This document shows, piece after piece, positions 5,253-6,455 of a DNA stretch of 6,455 nt (position 1 is the stretch's first letter; every line of letters starts with the position of its first letter). The stretch lies in NCBI GenBank assembly GCA_002337545.1, contig DDGE01000012.1:20444-26898 (forward strand), read 5' to 3'. Under the pieces are notes generated by a model. The model worked only from the letters and a program-made list of their open reading frames with translations, was not told the origin of the DNA and searched no databases. Source of the DNA: Phycisphaerales bacterium UBA1910. Its GTDB lineage: Bacteria > Planctomycetota > Phycisphaerae > Phycisphaerales > UBA1924. Made by a program: the position numbers and the translations under genes.

Positions 5253-6068
5253 TCAATCGCGCCGACGGCGAGCCGCAACCAGCCCGCCCATCGCGAGCAT
5301 CATCGGCACACCCGGCGCGGGGATACGGAACGCGACACCACTCGTGCCGCCGATCGTCGACCCGGAAACGCCCACAATAGAGCCGTAGAACTCTGTCTCA
5401 CCCGTGACGGTGTCAAAGGTAAACAGGTCCGAGCTGTCATCGAGGATGTAAAGCTGCCCGTCAAGTTCGAGGAACGATGCAGGATCCAGATCGAGCTCAA
5501 AGCGATCAACCTGCGAGCCATCAGTGATGTCTGTCACGGTGACATGACTGCTCGACCAGTTGAGACCAAGCATGATGGTCGATGAAACCTGATACACATC
5601 GAGATACCCCACATCATCCGTCGCGTACCCGGAAAGCTCTTCGTATTCGCCTGTGAACGGGTCGTATGCTGCGAACGCACGATCCGTGCCGCTCGGGTTG
5701 ACATATTCGAAGACGCTGAAACCAAGGCGATCGTCGAGGGTCCGCACAAGCCCGGACGCCTGCTGGAGACCCGAGTCGTAGTGATCGCTCAGGGTCATGA
5801 TTGTGGTTTGTACCCCGGTCACCATATCGTATTGGACGAGCTGGCCGGTGATATTGGCGAGCATGGTGTCGCCACCGGTGAACAGGATTTCGTTCATCCC
5901 GATCTGGCCATTGCGATCGATCTGAAAGATCTCGGTCGCCTGGAGTGTCTCGCCATCCACCGAATAGATCCGGGAATCTGCACCGGCGACATAAAAATCT
6001 GATATCCCGGCGAGGGTCGTGCTGCTGAAAAGGCAGGCAGTAAGAATCACCTGAGTCGTGCGCATCAT
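5253..6068 (-). CDS. Secreted propeller-like protein with PEP-CTERM-type (PAPG) C-terminal tail
   Basis: I do not recognise a named family for the body of this 271-aa protein, but its architecture is clear. A Sec signal peptide covers residues 1-20 (cleavage after TTLA). The middle holds loosely repeated strands of the pattern Y/F-D-x-x-T-G-x, at about 80-92 (YDMVTGVQ), 135-146 (YDPFTGEY) and 218-229 (FDTVTGET), with weaker versions at 35-46 and 177-190. This suggests a beta-propeller-like fold. The C-terminus is IPAPG (249-253), a hydrophobic stretch (VPMMLAMGGLVAA), then RRRRD: the layout of PEP-CTERM sorting tails, with PAPG in place of PEP. Such tails are thought to anchor and then release proteins at the cell surface through exosortase. 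Two Met codons start the frame; GGGAG (minus strand, 6077-6073) is 4 bases from the first and 7 from the second, so M2 (6065) may be the real start. No exosortase is in the window. Confidence 0.85.
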   Translation of the reverse strand: MMRTTQVILTACLFSSTTLAGISDFYVAGADSRIYSVDGETLQATEIFQIDRNGQIGMNEILFTGGDTMLANITGQLVQYDMVTGVQTTIMTLSDHYDSGLQQASGLVRTLDDRLGFSVFEYVNPSGTDRAFAAYDPFTGEYEELSGYATDDVGYLDVYQVSSTIMLGLNWSSSHVTVTDITDGSQVDRFELDLDPASFLELDGQLYILDDSSDLFTFDTVTGETEFYGSIVGVSGSTIGGTSGVAFRIPAPGVPMMLAMGGLVAARRRRD

Positions 6069-6149
6069 ATATCTCCCATATTGACTGTGAAATCAAGTAT
6101 GGTCCCATTCGAATCGTTTACCAGCGTGGTTCCAGATTCGGATTCATAT
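6069..6149 (-). promoter_or_regulatory. Upstream region of the CTERM-protein gene
   Basis: These 81 bp separate two same-strand minus genes and are clearly more AT-rich than the coding DNA. They hold a good Shine-Dalgarno, GGGAG at 6077-6073, and an 8-bp palindrome ATTCGAAT near 6108-6115. ATTC recurs with near-regular spacing at 6136, 6142, 6148 and 6155, running into the stop of the upstream acetyltransferase gene. No convincing -35/-10 pair stands out. Confidence 0.35.
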
Positions 6150-6455
6150 TCATGATTCCCCCACCCACAGCGCCATGATGACCTCGTCCTCATACCGCCC
6201 ATTCGGTTGCCTGAGCGAGCGGCGTTTCACTCCCTCTTCGACAAACCCCGCTCTCTCGTACATTCGCCGGGCATGGGTGTTCGTCGCCAGCACCGTGAGT
6301 TCCAGGCGATCGATGCCATCGAAGGACCGCATATCTTCGATCGCCCGATCGAGCAGCCGACGCCCCAGCCCGACGCCCTGATGGCTGGGCAGCACGCCCA
6401 TCCCCAGATCGGCCGCGTGCATGAGCTTCTTCCGCACCGCAAACCGAAAGGTCGC
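6150..6455 (-). CDS. GNAT-family N-acetyltransferase, C-terminal part, cut by right window edge
   Basis: GNAT enzymes transfer an acetyl group from acetyl-CoA to an amine on a small molecule or protein. The visible 101 residues are the C-terminal two thirds of a domain of about 165 aa. An internal GTG at 6437 could be taken as a start, but the frame stays open to the edge (ATFRFAVRKK) and that sequence forms the expected strand before the core, so the gene continues beyond the window. The beta-4 strand ADLGMGVLP (15-23) leads into the acetyl-CoA pyrophosphate loop Q26-G-V-G29-L-G31 and helix RRLLDRAIE. LELTVLATNTHARRMYERAGFVEEG (51-75) follows, with Y66 at the position of the usual general acid. 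The end, RQPNGRYEDEVIMAL (82-96), is typical of GNAT members related to YhhY and RimJ/RimL-like enzymes. Substrate cannot be predicted. Confidence 0.9.
   Translation of the reverse strand, partial: ATFRFAVRKKLMHAADLGMGVLPSHQGVGLGRRLLDRAIEDMRSFDGIDRLELTVLATNTHARRMYERAGFVEEGVKRRSLRQPNGRYEDEVIMALWVGES

Overview
The window is GC-rich, has strong G/C bias at third codon positions and mostly lacks Shine-Dalgarno sequences. It carries eight protein genes, two of them cut by the window edges. The best clue to the organism is the C-terminal tail of the gene at 5253-6068: a Pro-Ala-Pro-Gly motif, a short hydrophobic stretch and an Arg cluster. This is a PEP-CTERM-like sorting tail of the kind common in Planctomycetota, especially Phycisphaerae. 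A GspG-like pseudopilin and a Tat-exported DUF839 protein fit the same picture. The assignment is an inference from protein style, not from a marker gene.

Layout from left to right. (1) 1-275, minus: the N-terminal part of a tRNA-dihydrouridine synthase, running off the left edge. (2) 294-755, plus: a small unrecognised lipoprotein, divergent from the first gene. (3) 823-1563, plus: a PIG-L/LmbE zinc deacetylase resembling the bacillithiol enzyme BshB1. (4) 1564-1765: a convergent intergenic region filled mainly by a 120-bp element made of two inverted copies of a structured repeat (1636-1755). (5) 1766-2236, minus: a pseudopilin-like membrane-anchored protein. (6) 2237-2366: a divergent promoter region. 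(7) 2367-3755, plus: a complete MgtE magnesium transporter. (8) 3834-5246, plus: a Tat-exported DUF839/PhoX-family protein. (9) 5253-6068, minus: a secreted protein with propeller-like repeats and a CTERM-type tail, converging on the previous gene with only 6 bp between the stop codons. (10) 6150-6455, minus: the C-terminal two thirds of a GNAT acetyltransferase, running off the right edge.

The genes do not form one pathway. The window mixes housekeeping functions (tRNA modification, Mg2+ uptake, small-molecule deacetylation, acetyl transfer) with envelope or exported proteins (lipoprotein, pseudopilin, Tat protein, CTERM protein). I see no phage, transposase, CRISPR, rRNA or tRNA gene. The strongest unexplained signal is the paired inverted hairpin element at 1636-1755. 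Its two copies keep the outer stem and a bulged base but differ in the inner stem with base pairing preserved, which points to a maintained structure and a REP/BIME-like small repeat. I saw no convincing evidence of a new multi-gene system.
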